This document shows positions 62,481-64,000 of a DNA stretch of 64,000 nucleotides, piece after piece. The position numbers were made by a program, and so were the translations under genes. The notes beneath the pieces were generated by a model. That model saw nothing but the letters and a program-made list of their open reading frames with translations. It was not told the origin of the DNA and ran no database searches. The DNA comes from Flavobacterium sp. FEMGT703F. GTDB lineage: Bacteria > Bacteroidota > Bacteroidia > Flavobacteriales > Flavobacteriaceae. Each line of letters opens with the position of its first letter. Positions within the stretch are counted from its first letter, which is position 1. The stretch is from positions 186,001 through 250,000 of the forward strand of contig PGCN01000025.1 of assembly GCA_002786385.1 (NCBI GenBank), in the 5' to 3' direction.

Positions 62481-63458
62481 ATGGCCGCTATCGAACCAAT
62501 TTTACAAGAGAACAAAAACCGCTTCGTGATTTTCCCTATCAAACATCATGATATTTGGGATTGGTATAAAAAAATGGAAGCCAGTTTTTGGACTGCCGAA
62601 GAAATCGATTTACACCAAGATTTATCAGACTGGAATAACAAGTTGAATGCTGATGAAAAGTATTTCATCAAGCACATTTTAGCTTTTTTTGCGGCTTCTG
62701 ATGGTATTGTAAACGAAAACCTAGCCGAAAACTTTGTGAACGAAGTGCAATATCCCGAAGCCAAATTTTTCTATGGTTTTCAAATCATGATGGAGAACAT
62801 CCACAGCGAAACGTATTCGTTGTTGATTGATACCTATGTAAAAGACGAAGCCGAAAAGAATGACCTTTTCCATGCCATTGAAGTATTTCCGGCGATTATG
62901 AAAAAAGCACAATGGGCTTTGCGTTGGATCAAGTCGGATTCGTTTGCCGAAAGATTGATTGCTTTTGCTGCGGTAGAAGGGATTTTCTTCTCGGGCGCGT
63001 TCTGTTCGATTTATTGGCTGAAAAAACGCGGCTTAATGCCTGGACTAACCTTCTCCAACGAGTTGATTTCTCGTGACGAAGGCGTTCACTGCGACTTTGC
63101 CGTTCACTTACACAACCACCACTTGATAAACAAAGTGTCTAAAGAAAGAATTACCGAAATCATTACTGATGCATTGAATATTGAGCGCGAATTCATCACC
63201 GAATCTTTACCGGTAAGTTTGATCGGTATGAATGCTACTTTAATGACGCAATATTTGGAGTTTGTAGCCGATAGATTGTTAGTGGAATTAGGCTGTAAAA
63301 AAGTCTACAACTCAACCAATCCTTTCGATTTCATGGACATGATTTCACTACAAGGAAAAACCAATTTCTTCGAAAAACGCGTGGCCGAATACCAAAAAGC
63401 CGGTGTAATGTCGAAAGATACCGAAGATCAAAAAATCAGCTTCGACGCTGACTTCTAA
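62481..63458 (+). CDS. nrdB: ribonucleoside-diphosphate reductase subunit beta
   Basis: A 325-residue radical-generating subunit of class Ia ribonucleotide reductase. The dinuclear metal site is visible as Asp74 in AASDGIVNE and Glu105 and His108 in [10 protein letters not shown], with the radical tyrosine Tyr112 four residues after His108, the same spacing as E. coli Glu115-His118-Tyr122. The later RDEGVHCDF and [12 protein letters not shown] blocks supply the remaining metal ligands. The tail sequence [14 protein letters not shown] is the peptide that docks on the alpha subunit. nrdA follows after 220 bases that hold hairpin repeat copy 3. Confidence 0.97.
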   Translation: MAAIEPILQENKNRFVIFPIKHHDIWDWYKKMEASFWTAEEIDLHQDLSDWNNKLNADEKYFIKHILAFFAASDGIVNENLAENFVNEVQYPEAKFFYGFQIMMENIHSETYSLLIDTYVKDEAEKNDLFHAIEVFPAIMKKAQWALRWIKSDSFAERLIAFAAVEGIFFSGAFCSIYWLKKRGLMPGLTFSNELISRDEGVHCDFAVHLHNHHLINKVSKERITEIITDALNIEREFITESLPVSLIGMNATLMTQYLEFVADRLLVELGCKKVYNSTNPFDFMDMISLQGKTNFFEKRVAEYQKAGVMSKDTEDQKISFDADF

Positions 63459-63490
63459 TAAAAAGTTGTCATGCTGAGTACTGCATCAGT

Positions 63491-63566
63491 ACTAGCCCGG
63501 ATGGAAGCGGCATCCTTTTTAGCTCGTTTGCTAACGAGCTAAAAAGATACAGCGGACAGCCGGAAC
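63491..63566. repeat. Interspersed hairpin repeat, copy 3
   Basis: Left arm AGCCCGGATGGAAGCGGCAT and right arm GATACAGCGGACAGCCGGAA bracket a perfect 13-base stem TTTTTAGCTCGTT / AACGAGCTAAAAA with loop TGCT (63516-63545). Located between nrdB and nrdA, so it would be in the nrdBA message. Confidence 0.75.
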
Positions 63567-63678
63567 AGCTTCTCATAAAACCGCAGAAGCATCTTCTGCA
63601 AGTTAAGGGATTAACAAAAAACAAAACAAGTAACTCGAAGTAGCGAAGGGATTCTCTATTTCACAAAACCTAACAAGT

Positions 63679-64000
63679 ATGTACGTAGTAAAAAGAGACG
63701 GTCACAAGGAACCGGTAATGTTTGACAAAATCACGGATAGAATTAAAAAACTATGCTATGGTTTAAATGAATTGGTAGACGCTGTAAAAGTAGCGATGAA
63801 AGTTATCGAAGGATTGTACGACGGCGTAACCACTTCCGAACTCGACAACCTGGCTGCTGAAACTGCCGCATCGATGACGGTAACGCACCCGGATTATGCC
63901 CAATTAGCCGCTCGTATTGCTATTTCTAACTTGCACAAAAACACCAACAAGTCGTTCTCGGAAACCATGAACGAAATGTACCACTATGTTAATCCAAGAA
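63679..64000 (+). CDS. nrdA: ribonucleoside-diphosphate reductase subunit alpha (5' part)
   Basis: The first 107 codons of a gene running out of the window. The start ATG at 63679 opens [18 protein letters not shown], the ATP-cone domain that senses ATP/dATP, continuing through [13 protein letters not shown] and ending in the window at a Pro-Arg pair (HYVNPR). With nrdB upstream this is the class Ia pair. The catalytic cysteines lie beyond the window edge. Confidence 0.93.
   Translation, partial: MYVVKRDGHKEPVMFDKITDRIKKLCYGLNELVDAVKVAMKVIEGLYDGVTTSELDNLAAETAASMTVTHPDYAQLAARIAISNLHKNTNKSFSETMNEMYHYVNPR

Overview
The window looks like chromosomal DNA of a Flavobacterium-type member of the Bacteroidota. 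The signs are AT-rich DNA, many promoters of the TAnnTTTG type with little Shine-Dalgarno sequence, three proteins tied to type IX secretion (PorP/SprF, PorZ-like, and type A and type B C-terminal sorting domains), a fused MurF-alanine racemase, and a SusC-style receptor with a carboxypeptidase-like N-terminal domain. No phage, plasmid, CRISPR or intact insertion sequence is visible. Most of the window is ordinary core genome.

Layout: 81-3917 holds a PLP decarboxylase, a folate cyclo-ligase, LspA and an LVIVD-repeat lipoprotein. 3964-11027 (minus strand) reads porZ-like, recO, ileS and a DksA-like gene. Then come divergent gdhA and an outer-membrane-type protein, and hflX. 14999-24575 is the most striking part: a 2244-residue secreted adhesin with a type B sorting domain, its PorP/SprF partner and a PD40-OmpA protein, reading as one surface module. 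A 759-base gap with palindromic repeats follows, then a secreted reprolysin-like metalloprotease (type A sorting domain). 28753-34610 has an FAD oxidoreductase, MtgA, a DoxX-like protein, an AIM24-like protein, and a TonB-dependent receptor paired with a small His/Cys-rich protein behind a palindromic operator candidate. 34785-44129 has asd, mscL, murF-alr, tdk, a hypothetical-rsmI-dihaem peroxidase operon and ade. 44243-53837 has recJ, lpxH, queD, a 58-residue membrane protein, an enoyl-CoA hydratase family gene, tRNA-Ala, a DUF3109-type gene, marC, a minimal flavoprotein, an S41 protease, dCMP deaminase, a HupE-like protein and a TerB-like protein.

53971-55039 is an AT-rich patch with two unrecognised overlapping genes. 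55204-64000 has fbp, a GNAT gene, lysC, a large unrecognised outer-membrane protein, a small basic gene broken by an in-frame TAG, nrdB and the first part of nrdA.

Beyond genes, the intergenic DNA carries several repeat families. A two-arm hairpin occurs three times between co-oriented genes (7837, 52550, 63491). A 44-base leader repeat occurs twice in opposite orientation, with covarying hairpin stems (48905 and 53890). There is also a triple REP-like palindrome near 25000 and a CACGAATT-type inverted repeat at 34705. Everything here was read by eye; names rest on motifs and family knowledge, not on a search.
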